Shown: piece after piece, positions 45,556 through 56,036 of the stretch
Layout of the letters: the number at the start of each line of letters is the position of its first letter
Numbering within the stretch: the stretch's first letter is position 1
From: Berberis thunbergii
Taxonomy: Eukaryota; Streptophyta; Magnoliopsida; Ranunculales; Berberidaceae
Length of the DNA stretch: 64,000 bases
Direction: 5' to 3'
Assembly (NCBI GenBank): GCA_003290165.1
Contig: QNQO01000219.1
Location: 806,001 to 870,000 of the forward strand
Program-made: the position numbers and the translations under genes
Notes under the pieces: model-generated
Databases searched by the model: none
Told to the model about the DNA's origin: nothing
Seen by the model: the letters and a program-made list of their open reading frames with translations, nothing else

Positions 45556-47051
45556 CTTTATGTCTCTGTTCACCACATCTAAAATATCTAATAGTAGAGT
45601 TACTTTGCGGTGGTGGTTGGGTAGGACGGGATTCTTGAGGGCGAACTGGCCTACTGCTTTGATCACTTCTGATCATAGGCCTCCTGTTCTGTTGTTTTTC
45701 CACAGCAAGTGCACGCTGGTAGGCTTCAGAAACGATCCACAGTGAGTGAAGGCTGAGGACACCCTGCAAGGGTTGTCGTAATCCCCCCAAATATCGCGCC
45801 ACCATCTGCTCTTCCGTCTCCAATAATTCATTACGGGCTACTAATTGATAGAACTCCTCCGTGTAATCATAAACTGATTTTGTGCCTTGCCTCAATGAAT
45901 GAAGTCGTTGAAACAAAGTTTGAGTGTAGCCGAAAGGAAGGAAGTGATCCTTCATTTTTTTCTTCATCTTTTCAAGAAGCTGCCTTCTTTGAGTTTGATG
46001 GAAACCAATTTCACTTTGACATGATCTGGAATTTTCTTATACTCAAATATACGTTCTACTTCATACAACCAATCCACAAATTCTTCAGCCTGTAACGACC
46101 CAGAAAACTCGGGTAGATCTACTTTGAAACCAAGATTCCCATGACGATCCTCCCGACCACAGCGCTCCCAGAGTCGAGCACGATTGGGATCTGGGTTTTC
46201 AAAACTGGAATCAAAATTGTGATCTTCCATCTCACGATTACCGAATTCATGCGCCGTTAGACGTTGGGTTAGTTCTGCAATTTTCTTTTGTAAATCCTCA
46301 ATCATCACTTCCTGAATGCTACGATCACGGTGAGGGGCTTTCTCATTCGGAACCTGCCCACGACGACCACGACCACTAGCCATAGAAACTGATGAAATCT
46401 CACCCTAAGAAGATGTTGAAGCTCTGATACCAACTGACGCCGGGCAGAATAGTGATTAACCTGCAGGCTAGTTCTAACAGATAATTGACAGGGAATAACA
46501 CAAGAAGATTACCCAAAAAACATAGAGAAAATAACTCTAATGTTTAATCAAATTACTCAAATCAAAAGGTATCTCTAAAATCAGCCCACAAGCCGAGCTT
46601 TATAGCTAAAATTCATCAATATTGGAATTTTACAAAAAATGGCAACACCCCAATAATCATGCTAAAACAAAATATGTAATAAAAGAAATATACTGCCAGA
46701 AATCTGGCCCAAATTGGGTTCGGAATCACTTCCTAAACAATAATTGAAATATTACTATAAAGGAAAATAAATTGCTAAATTTGTGGATTCGAAAGGGGAA
46801 ACAGTAGATTTTGGCCTCGAAAAGATGTGCAACGAGTGTAGCTGGTAGACCACGACGTGTGCGTTGAAAAGAGCTTTCCGAATTGGGGTCGTTTGCGCGA
46901 TTCTGATACTCGTAGCCAAAGTTATGGCCAAAATACTAAAACGCACCCTAAATTGCCAAATTTGAAATAGAATTATGATTTCTTGCCATTCTTGCGCTAA
47001 TCTGCTAATTCGAGATATTTTAGTGCTAATAACGTGCTATCTGACAGCTCA
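45548..47051 (-). mobile_element. Gypsy fragment (5' LTR plus gag) nested antisense in Copia element 2
   Basis: On the minus strand the fragment begins with an LTR-like block of about 0.6 kb (47051 to 46435). The primer site TGGTATCAGAGC follows (complement at 46421-46432). Then comes a gag frame from ATG 46383: MASGRGRRGQVPNEKA, a retrotransposon gag domain with LPEFSGSLQAEEFVDWLYEV, a frameshift near 45966, TKSVYDYTEEFYQLVARNEL, and a degenerate zinc knuckle RCGEQRHKAIEC in which the first Cys is lost. It stops there, and no Gypsy pol or second LTR is present. It replaces the middle of the Copia element. Its right edge is estimated. Confidence 0.8.
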
Positions 47052-47055
47052 ACAT

Positions 47056-48747
47056 CATCTGACCCGGATCCTCCTGCATCAAAGCCCCTTTTGAACCACA
47101 ACCCAGATGACTACGAGAGAGAAGCAACAGTTAAAAAGATATCCTCTAAATGAATATGTTATGCTCACTGATGGAGGAGAGCCCGTGCACTACCAAGAAG
47201 CCATTGGTGGTGAACACAAGAAAGAATGGTTAACATCCATGAAGGAAGAGATGAAATCTGTACATGAGAACCACACCTTTAACTTGGTGAAATTGCCAAA
47301 GGGTAAGAAGGCTCTAAAGAACAAGTGGATTTACAGAATAAAGACTGAAGACAAGAGCTCACATCCAAGGTACAAAGCAAGGTTGGTTGTGAAAGGTTTC
47401 GGACAGAAAAAAGGGGGTTGATTTTGGAGAGATATTCTCACCTGTTGTGAAGATGTCATCGATAAGGGTTGTGCTTGGTCTGGCAGCAAGCATGAATCTT
47501 GAAGTCGATCAACTCGATGTCAATATCGCATTTCTCCATGGTGATTTAAAGGAGGAAATCTACATGGAACAACCCGAAGGTTTTCAGGAGGAAGGCAAAG
47601 AAGATTTGGTGTGCAAACTGAACAAGAGTTTGTATGGACTCAAACAAGCTCCAAGGCAATGGTATAAGAAGTTTGATTACTTTATGAAACAGCAGGGTTA
47701 CAAAAGGACCAACTCTGATCACTGCGTGTTCACAAAGAGGCTCTCAAATGGTGAGGTCATCGTTTTACTACTCTACGTGGATGATATGTTAATTGTGGGA
47801 CAAGATGCTCAGAAGATTGCTCTATTGAAAAAGGAGCTCGGAAAATCTTTTGCTATGAAAGATTTGGGCCAAGCTAAGCAAATACTTGGTATGCAAATTA
47901 CCCGAAATAGGAAGAACGAGAAGATTTGGTTATCACAGCAGAAGTACATTGAGAAGGTTTTGAAGAGATTCAATATGGACAAGTCCAAGCCAGTTGGAAC
48001 TTCACTAGCAAATCATTTCAAGCTCAGCTCGAAGTAATGTCCAATAAATGAGAAAGAAAAATTAGAGATGGAAAAAGTCTCTTATGCATCTGTTGTTGGT
48101 TCCTTGATGTATGCAATGGTATGTACAAGGCCAGATATCGCTCATGTTGTTGGTGTTGTGAGCAGATTCAAGTCTAAACCGGGTAAACAACATTGGGAAG
48201 CTGTGAAATGGATCCTCAGGTATCTGAGAGGAACTGCTAATGTGTGTTTATGTTTTGGTTCTGAAAAACCTATTCTAGAAGGCTTTGTGGATGCATACAT
48301 GGCTGGCGACATTGATAATCAAAAGTCCACTTCAGGATATTTAATGACTTTTTCAGGGGGGAGCTATATCTTGGCAATCAAGGCTGCAAAAGTGTGTCAT
48401 TCTATCAACTACTGAGGCCGAGTACATCGCCGTGACAGAGGGGTGCAAGGAATTCCTATGGCTCAAGAATTTCCTTTGAGACTTGGGGTTTAAACAAGAA
48501 AAGCATGCTCTCTATTGTGACAATCAAAGTGCCATTCATTTGGTTAAAATTTTGACATTTCATTCTAAGTCAAAACAGATTGATATCTAGTATCATTAGA
48601 TCCAAGACGTATTGGAAAATAATCTGCTTCAACTTGAGAAAAATCCATACCAACGATAATGGTTCGAATATGATGACGAAAAAGTTTGAGTTCTGCAGAA
48701 ATCAGGATGGTATGGTTATACCGGAGGATGTGTCTGGAGGGGGAATT
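47056..48747 (+). pseudogene. Copia element 2 pol, reverse transcriptase and RNase H end
   Basis: The frame 47107-47421 carries the first part of the Copia reverse transcriptase (EWLTSMKEEMKSVHENHTF, KARLVVKGFGQ). A one-base shift near 47420 leads into 47447-48037 with QLDVNIAFLHGDLKEEIYM, LNKSLYGLKQAPRQWYKKF and the catalytic YVDDML near 47780. After a stop at 48037 the frame 48068-48415 continues with VVGSLMYAMVCTRPDIAHV and the RNase H start. Beyond another shift, EAEYIAVTEGCKEFLWL and YCDNQSAIHL follow. Three or more lesions rule out function. Confidence 0.9.
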
Positions 48748-49295
48748 TGTTGTGTCCTTTCACATCCTTCCACCTTACAATGAATGTGTTTTGGTACATG
48801 CATGATGAGCTTGGAATTTAAAGATGACATCTTGAAATTCCAAATGACTAGCTTCATGGGAACTTGAGATTCATTATTTTTGGATCTTGAATGAAATTAA
48901 TGTTAATGTATTGGGTGGCCTATATAAAGAAGTGTCATTCTTCATTCCACTCCATTCCATCTCATTAGAGTGTGAGTGAGAAACCAATTGACTGAGATAT
49001 TGTAATCCACCTTGGGGGTGAAAATTGTAATCTTATTATTCATACATAGTGGAAGTGGTTTGAAGTAACCCATGGACGTAGGGTTTGTCGAACCATGTAA
49101 ATATATGTGTGTTTTTGTACTTTAATGTTTTTTGTATACTTTATTTTATAAAGAACTTGGAAGAAATCAGATTGTTGTACACAATCAGGAAAGAAGATAT
49201 CGTTATTTCGCTAAGATGTTAATTGCCCTGACCCAACATTTTCAACAGTCTGTTGGGCCTAATTGTTGTAAAATACATGGCAGAATTCTCAAATA

Positions 49296-49498
49296 ACAGA
49301 AATTCTAAGTGTCGAGGAAATTGGGGAGGAAATGGGCGAGGGAAGTGAGGTGGCGGGGGTGAGAGCCGTTCACTTCACTCGAGATGCGTGCGTGGACTTT
49401 TCGTTCGTGTATCCCGAGCGGGATGAACAGCTCCCACCCCTGCCACCTCACTCCCTTCGCCCATTTCCTCGCCTATTTCCTCGCTGTGTAGCCTCTCT
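49296..49498. mobile_element. GC-rich fold-back MITE, copy 1
   Basis: The block opens ATTCTAAGTGTCGAGG and runs through GAGGAAATGGGCGAGGGAAG and GAGGTGGCGGGGGTGA. The second half is its near inverse (CACCCCTGCCACCTCACTCC, CGCCCATTTCCTCG, TCCTCGCTGTGTAG). Comparison with the promoter of DUF247 gene 6 (41400-41440), which lacks it, confirms an insertion. Related copies lie at 61056-61238 and 61246-61433, and half a copy at about 55757-55797. The open frame across it is not considered a gene. Confidence 0.75.
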
Positions 49499-49539
49499 CC
49501 TCAAAGAAACCTCATTAGTCTGACTTTACTAGAGAGAAC

Positions 49540-49724
49540 TCCCCTCTTGACGCTGTTTGTTCTTTGTCTCTGCAACGTCTCTGAGCTTTCCTCTTCTCTT
49601 CCACCCCTCCCTCAGATAATGATCTGACTTCATGTCTGATCCCACCATTTCTAACTATGTATCTGCAATTCCTGAGGACCCAAACACAAATTTCAATATC
49701 AGGACCAATTTTAGATCAAATCAG
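49540..49724 (+). promoter_or_regulatory. Leader exon of DUF247 gene 7
   Basis: The leader matches that of gene 6 (shared TGTATCTGCAATTCCTGAGG and CAATTTTAG.TCAAATCAG). The first donor is GTTTGT at 49725, and a second, equivalent donor lies at 50010 because the end of the exon and the start of the intron are tandemly duplicated. The acceptor is GTATGCATGCAG ending at 50494, and the start codon is at 50557. The leader intron is therefore 770 nt or 485 nt depending on the donor used. Confidence 0.65.
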
Positions 49725-50260
49725 GTTTGTCTGAATTTCTTCAAACACTTTCAGTCATGCTTGTTTTGCTACTTTTTATAGAGTGTTTTGAGTTCTTAAA
49801 CTAGTTATTAAGCTTGTTTAGATGTATGGGTGGTCTTTGAAATAGCTTAATTAAGGGTCAACTTGTATCTGGTTATGGAAATTTACATATTTAGGAGCTG
49901 AATTGGAAACCCCAAACACTCAACTTCATCGACTGAATCATGAATTCATTTGATAAGTATCTGTCTCGAATAACTTTTCAATATCAGGACCAATTTTAGC
50001 TCAAATCAGGTTTGTCGGAATATCTTTAAACACTTTCATTTAGGCTTGTTTTGCTACTTTGTATAGAGTGTTTTGAGTTCTTAAACTAGTTAGTTAGCTT
50101 GTTTGGATTTATGGATGGTCTTTGAAATAGCTCAATTAAGGGTCAACTTGTATCTGGTTATGGAAATTTACATATTTAGCAGCCGAATTTGGAAACCCCA
50201 AACACTCAAGTTCATAAACTGAATCATGAATTCATTTGATAAGTATACTCTCTCGAATTC
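49691..50260 (+). repeat. 285-bp tandem duplication across the exon-intron junction of gene 7
   Basis: Copy A (49691-49975) and copy B (49976-50260) both start TTTCAATATCAGGACCAATT and contain the donor context AAATCAGGTTTGTC. They also share TAGAGTGTTTTGAGTTCTTA and AGGGTCAACTTGTATCTGG. They differ at scattered positions, mostly single bases. Gene 6 has a single copy of this stretch. Confidence 0.85.
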
Positions 50261-50556
50261 CATGTCGAAAGTCGAAAGTACAATACCCAATATTTGATTT
50301 GGATCTTAATATGCTGAATAAATGAGTGTTTTTCAAGCTCACCCTTGTATTGTATTAGTCCATCTTCAAACTTGGAAAAGCATTTGACACACAAAATTAT
50401 CATTGTTAACAAGTAGTCTATTAGTTCTTACTGGTACATGCTATTAATCGAATGTATCGTCTAATGTATTTTCTGGTTGTTTGTATGCATGCAGGGGGTT
50501 TTATAAGGTAAAAGTATAATACACACCAATATATCAATTTGTTGTTTGTATAGAAA

Positions 50557-51888
50557 ATGGCAGCTATTCCAAATGGGGTAAATCAGCAGAATGTAGGAGA
50601 CCATGCTACAATTGAAATCAGTGATGAAAGTAGGTTATTGGCAGCTTCTATCAAAGGGAAACTTGATAGCATGTCACCTTCAACACTTGGGAAAGCTTGT
50701 TGCATCTATAAAGTACATGATAAGTTTCGCAAAATAAATGAATTTGCATATACGCCCGAGATGATATCAATTGGGCCGTTTCACCGTGATAAAGTTGCCT
50801 TACAAGCAATGGAAGAGTACAAGTTGCGGTATATGAATGCACTACTGTCTAGATTAGATGACCAAGTGATGAAATTGGAGGAGTGTGTAGAAGCAATCAC
50901 TAGGTTAGAAGATGAAGCTCGTAAGTCATATTCAGAACCCGTTGAGCCTGTTAAGAAGAAATTCATTGAAATGATGGTAGTTGATGGTCTTTTCACTATT
51001 GAACTGTTTCGCAAGAGTGCGGGGGAGGAGAGAACATATAGGAATGATCCGATATTTAATAACGTATGGGGCATGGCAAGTTTGGTTCGGGACATGATAT
51101 TATTCGAAAACCAACTTCCTATGTTAGTTCTTGAGCGTCTGTTTGGTATAGTCATGGCAAATCATACAGGCGGTAAATCACTTAGTGAGCTTACCATCCG
51201 TTTTTTTGATCCATTGATGCAAAGGGAGGAAAAAGCTCTTGAAAATCACTTTGACACCAAAGGCAAACATTTGCTTGACTTACTACTGCAAACCTTCTAT
51301 GATTTACCTAAGGCGGAGGCAGACAATGTGAAGTTGAAACATGTGCCATGTGTTACAGAGCTTCGACAGGCAGGAATCAGGTTCCGGAAAGGCGATAAGA
51401 CACGTAGCTTCTTAGACATAAGGTATGCTAATGGTGTGATGGAAATCCCCCCTATACTTGTTCAAGACCAAACAGATTCTGTCCTTAGAAACTTCATTGC
51501 TTCCGAGCAGTGCTGTGATGGGCGTTCCACTTACATGACATCTTATGCTTTCTTGATGGACAGCCTCATCAACTCTGCAGCAGATGTAGCAATCCTCCGT
51601 ACCCATGGGATTATCACAAACTATTTAGGCGATGATGAATGTATCGCCTCTCTATTCAATAAGCTCTGCAGTGAGGTGACGCTTGTCAATTTCTTCTACT
51701 CCAACCTTTGTGATGATGTGAATAAATTTTATAAAAAGCGTTGGCACGTATGGAAAGCGACTCTGAAGCGTGATTATTTCAAAAGTCCATGGACAGCCAT
51801 TTCGCTCTTTGCTGCGGCTCTGATTATTTTGCTCACCTTGTGGTCTAGCACATTTGCTGGACTTTCTTTTTTCATTCACAAACAATAA
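50557..51888 (+). CDS. DUF247 (UPF0481) protein, intact, 443 aa (gene 7)
   Basis: This is an uninterrupted single-exon DUF247 protein. The start at 50557 follows the leader-intron acceptor and is shared, intact or mutated, by pseudogene copies 2 and 5. The domain spans about residues 45-425. Blocks seen are CCIYKVHDKFRKINEFAY (48-65), ISIGPFHRDKVALQAMEEYK (70-89), ENQLPMLVLERLF (184-196), HVPCVTELRQAGIRF (262-276) and YMTSYAFLMDSLINS (326-340). One membrane helix lies at about 413-436, followed by a seven-residue tail ending HKQ. It has an N-terminal extension of about ten residues compared with gene 6. Function is unknown; the membrane anchor is the only confident physical prediction. Copies 1, 2 and 5 resemble this gene more than gene 6. 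Confidence 0.93.
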   Translation: MAAIPNGVNQQNVGDHATIEISDESRLLAASIKGKLDSMSPSTLGKACCIYKVHDKFRKINEFAYTPEMISIGPFHRDKVALQAMEEYKLRYMNALLSRLDDQVMKLEECVEAITRLEDEARKSYSEPVEPVKKKFIEMMVVDGLFTIELFRKSAGEERTYRNDPIFNNVWGMASLVRDMILFENQLPMLVLERLFGIVMANHTGGKSLSELTIRFFDPLMQREEKALENHFDTKGKHLLDLLLQTFYDLPKAEADNVKLKHVPCVTELRQAGIRFRKGDKTRSFLDIRYANGVMEIPPILVQDQTDSVLRNFIASEQCCDGRSTYMTSYAFLMDSLINSAADVAILRTHGIITNYLGDDECIASLFNKLCSEVTLVNFFYSNLCDDVNKFYKKRWHVWKATLKRDYFKSPWTAISLFAAALIILLTLWSSTFAGLSFFIHKQ

Positions 51889-52796
51889 ATTTGTTATTTT
51901 GTAAATTAAGTTCTACTCAATGATTCTTGTTGTATCATATGCATGTATTGTAAGTTTACCATGTTTGTGGCGTTGTTACTTGGTTTGTAAAGCTTTTGTT
52001 GCATGTTTTCATCCATGTCATTGTACTGAAATCAACACAAGAATACATTTGCATGTATGTAACATAAATATCCATATTTGCTTGATAGTCAATGGATTTG
52101 GGCAGGGGCCAAAGTGTCTGAACATGTACGAATGTATTAAAAAACCAAGTCCTACAACAGGTATATTCTCCTATATGAAGCAGGGAAATCATGATTGTAC
52201 TATGCACTGACATAAGTATTTCATTGCCAAAATCATTGCTAGGTTTGTAATTTTTTTTCTCAACGAAATCCATATATTCAACACATTCATTAATATGTCG
52301 TAACCACCAGAATCATCCACTTCATCAAGGATGGTGTTCTGTTTTCAGAAAGTTAACCCGTTGTTATTAATAGTTTTGTCTCTAAAATGGTTGCCTTTTT
52401 GCCGGGCTATCTTCCCCAACCGAATTTTACCGTATTAGATTAGTATGTTATAAATAGGCACAAAATATAATTGGTCATTTGACCTATGAAAAAGGAGAGC
52501 AGCTTCACATAAAAGCTTCGTCATACAGTATATATAAACTAGTATATTATTCGTGCAGTTGACACTCTACATATGTTTATTTATTTTTACTGTTAATTAT
52601 CATATACTTGACATCCGCATTACCATCCTCACTATTGTCCTCAATCAGTTCCCTAAAAATATCATATTTTAGAATAATAATTTTTTTAAAGCCAACTCAG
52701 TTAAAATTAGAATCGATTGAATGTTCGGAGTCTTTGTTTAAATGTTCATCTGTTTTTTGAAAAATACTATACTTGGGCTTGAAAATCTTAAAAATA
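51889..52796. other. Spacer after DUF247 gene 7
   Basis: This holds the presumed 3' UTR, then AT-rich sequence. Open frames at 51920-52210 (+) and 51956-52273 (-) overlap each other, have no recognisable domain and are probably chance. No repeat was identified. Confidence 0.4.
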
Positions 52797-52800
52797 CTTG

Positions 52801-54851
52801 CATGTTTTTTTTTGTTTTTTTTTTTGAAAATTGAGCTAGGGTTTGTTAAGGATCCCCAAACCTAAAGAAAAATGAAGAGTTACAGTCGTGAATATGTCGT
52901 TCCTATACTGTCTTCATACACAATCTTCTTAAGGTCCTCGACGAAGGAGCTAGGAATGATTTCTATCAAGACGTGGCGCGGGTATATTTTGGATAGGTAG
53001 TCAGCCGCTTTATTGGCCTCTCGGAACTGATGGCTGATCTTGTAGCACTCGAACTGTTGTAACTCTCTTCTGATCCTGTGATGAATGTGTCTGAGGTCCC
53101 ATGAAACGTTTTTGTTATTTGTCAGCTGGTGGTAGACGCTCTTGGAGTCAGTACATATTTCTAGTTTCGTGACCCATGTGATATTGCTAGTTTGAAACCC
53201 ACTTCCAGTCCCTGTAGCTCATGTTTGATGAGGGAGTGGGCTTTGTTTTCGCCAGTGCACGCTGATATGGCCTCGCCATTGTGGTCCCAAATGATAGCAC
53301 CGTATCCACCTCTAGTTCCTCGCAACGAACCATCAGAATTAAGCTTGATCCAATCGACCTCAGGTTTGACCCATGTACACGTAGTTGAGCTAGGAATCGC
53401 ATAGGTCATATCGAGGTTCCATCTCGCGAAGAGTTGCCTATTTGATGGATTATCTGCAGTGGAGCAGATAGCACCAGTGAACTTCAGCCGCACATCTGCA
53501 TAATGCGTTTAACTAGCTCGATGCCCTCTATGCGGGCCTGTTGGTATACACGTCGATTCCTCTCTGTCCAAATGTGGTACACAGTGGCATTGAGGGTAAC
53601 TCTCCTGATCATCATGCTGGTATCACTACCTTTGAAGTTGTTCACACACCAATGAAGTTCTTGCTGCCATCCTTGAATCTGTCTAGAGTAACCCAGATAG
53701 CATAACATGTATCTCCATATGAATTGAGTGTATATGCATGTGAAGAATAAGCGAGTTTCAGTCTCTGTGTCAGAAGCGCACAACGGGCAAAGGTCGCTTT
53801 GAACTGTGTCCCACTTCTTCAGCTTGGAGAGCGTCTTCAGTGCACCATGGGTCAGGAGCCATGTGATGAAACTATGACGTGGAATATTACCCTTGAATCA
53901 GATAATAGGTGCCCAGTCCACAGTGGCGTTTCTGTGACGGAGTGCTTCATAGGTGGTCTTCATCTGATAAGTGCCATCAGATCCTATGTTCCACACTATA
54001 TCATCTTCTCTGTGTGTGTCAATTTCAATTCCATTTATGGAGGCCAGAATGCCGCTGATAGAGGCCCATAAGCCTTGTGGAACATACCACCTGTTGTTTC
54101 TGATAATTGCACTGACCCTAGCGTTTTTGTGAAGTGTTGAGTCATAGAGGAGCCCTTGTGGGAATCTGTCGTATAACAACCCAAGGGGGTGCCAAGGGTC
54201 CTTCCAAAATAGTGTTTTCTCTCCATTGCCTATCAGGTGCAACACCATAGAACTGGCCTTCGGCCTACATTCTAAAATTTTGCGCCAACACCACGATACC
54301 TCCTGTGGTCTGTGCATAAGCCAGAAGTCCTTACGTTTGATTAAATGCTTTCAAATCCATTGGACCCATAAGGTTTGCTTGTTATTGACAATGTTCCAGA
54401 CATGTTTCATAGTAGCAGCCTCATTCGCAGTCCGTATGTCGCGAATACCCAACCCACCTTCACTGTACGGGTGACATATAGTTTCCCACTTCACCATTGC
54501 CTTCTTTGAGTATGAGTCTTCGCCCGACCAAAGGAAGTTTAGGAGTGCCCCATTTATCGATTTCAGCGTTCGCTTTGGTAGCCCATAGCATGAGGTCCAA
54601 TAGATGTGCAAGGTTGCGAGGACTGATTTGATCAACACGACCCTGCCCGCATAGGATAAGAATTTGTTTTTCCAAGAGCACATCTCCCTTTTGATTCTCT
54701 CCACAATGGGGGTGCATTGTTGGTGTGAGAGATAAGAACATATTAATGGGAACCCAAGATATTTAACAGGGAGAGATCCAACTGTGTACGGTAAGTGACT
54801 GCGGATAGCTAGTGTGTCTTGCTCATTGATCCCGGTCATGAATAATGTGCT
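52801..54851 (-). mobile_element. 5'-truncated L1-type LINE with RNase H domain
   Basis: Read on the minus strand, ORF2 enters in the C-terminal part of the reverse transcriptase: VKYLGFPLICSYLSHQQ, KFLSYAGRVVLIKSVLATLH and GGLGIRDIRTANEAA. It passes the zinc-binding region (54317-53484; LFFTCIYTQFIWRYML is typical) and ends in an RNase H-like domain (53493-52960; VDWIKLNSDGSLRGTRGGYG). Frameshifts near 54350, 53895 and 53490 break it. The T-rich run at 52804-52825 is the poly-A tail in reverse. The 12-mers CTTGCATGTTTT (52797) and CTTACATGTTTT (54852) are a likely target duplication with one mismatch. The 5' part of the LINE is absent. Confidence 0.85.
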
Positions 54852-54863
54852 CTTACATGTTTT

Positions 54864-56036
54864 AAAAATAAAATACATATTTTGAAATTTTAAGTGTTTA
54901 TATTGATCATTGATTTTGTTGGAAAATCTTCAAAATTGCATTTCAATAATACCAAGTTTATCAAAATTTGACAATTACGTAAATAATTATGATAGTCTTT
55001 ATTTTGAAAAAAAAAAAAAACACAATACTTTCTCTCTCCCCCAGATATACATTCAACTAACTTTTTCACAAAATTTTTTTTGCCTTTCTAGAGGAAAATG
55101 AATCTCAACCCTCAACATCTTCCCAACTTTTAATTCTAGCCCTCTTTTATCTCAAATTCTCATTTGATGTTTGTCTTAGTCATAAATGAATAGTAAAACA
55201 CATATCTGAATTGTAAGATGACTAGGATATTCTCTGTGCCGTTGGTACGATAAAAGTTTAAAATTTGTCAAAATATGATCACCCTTGAGTTTTGAACACC
55301 ACCACCATCAAAAATTGAAGAAAAATAAATACATATAAAAAATTGTTGGGTATGAGAATCGAACCCATGCACTTTTGGTGCTTTAAGTTCTATGTGATCC
55401 GTTAGATTCATATATTTGGTTAAATCTCAATCGTCTTTTATCTCCCACCCCAAACACCATCATATTTTGTATATATAATAATAACTAAGGTATTTCCCGT
55501 GCCGTTGGCACTACCGTACAGTGTAACTATTTTCATCACAGCTTATCTTTCTATCGTGTTTCTCATGGTTTTAACTGTGTTGAAAAATCACTCAGCGTGA
55601 CTCTGAAAATTTTAGGTCAATATGTTATTAACTATGAGTTCATGGGCTTAAACTAAACCATAATAATAATAAAAAGAATAACAAGTTTGTCATTAAAAAA
55701 ATTGTCTAATAAATATATATTGTCGTTCAAGACATGTGTCACTAATCATACCCCGGCCTCGCTGTTTTCCTCGCCCACTTCCTCGACATTTAGAATTTTT
55801 GTTTTCATTTTCTCCATTGATAGCCTTACATGTATTTGTATTTGTGAGAAAAATTTCTATTTTTTTAACACCAATACGTGTACATATACATGTAGGGAAA
55901 TCTCTTAATATACAATACTTGTGACAATGCCTAAATGATAATCTAAAATCTCCAAATCATCGAACAAAAATTAACAAACAAGCTCAAATATTTGTCGACT
56001 AAAATAATAAGGCTATTGGTGCAATGGCATGTGTAT
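54864..56036. other. Spacer with two short repeated phrases and half a fold-back MITE
   Basis: Around 55222-55264 and 55485-55516 the phrases TCTGTGCCGTTGGTAC and CCCGTGCCGTTGGCAC occur about 270 bp apart, each preceded by an ACTA-type start, suggesting a small repeat family. A stretch at about 55757-55797 (CCTCGCCCACTTCCTCGACA, TTTAGAAT) matches one arm of the fold-back MITE at 61056. No gene was recognised. Confidence 0.4.

Larger units (their letters stand above)
44751..49238 (+). mobile_element. Copia retrotransposon element 2, with an antisense Gypsy insert
   Basis: LTRs at 44751-45239 and 48748-49238 (489 and 491 bp) start TGTTGTGTCC and end GACCCAACA. A perfect 5-bp duplication TTTTC lies at 44746-44750 and 49239-49243. 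A polypurine tract GGAGGGGGAA precedes the right LTR. The primer site after the left LTR (CTGGTTCAAGGC) is not the standard TGGTATCAGAGC. The interior holds the start of a Copia gag (45286-45555), then a minus-strand Gypsy fragment (45548-47051), then the reverse transcriptase and RNase H end of Copia pol (47056-48700). Protease and integrase regions are missing, so the element is defective. It sits in the promoter region of the intact DUF247 gene at 50557. Confidence 0.93.

Noticed and set aside
41880..51888. Idea that the two intact DUF247 genes form a self-incompatibility pair as in grasses
   Set aside because: The window is not from a grass, no small secreted partner genes were seen beside them, and many plant genomes carry DUF247 arrays with no such role. 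It remains untested, not supported.
55340..55420. tRNA-like phrase GAGAATCGAACCCATG
   Set aside because: Only the T-arm-like core matches. No anticodon arm or acceptor stem could be assembled, unlike the sequence at 5272-5343.
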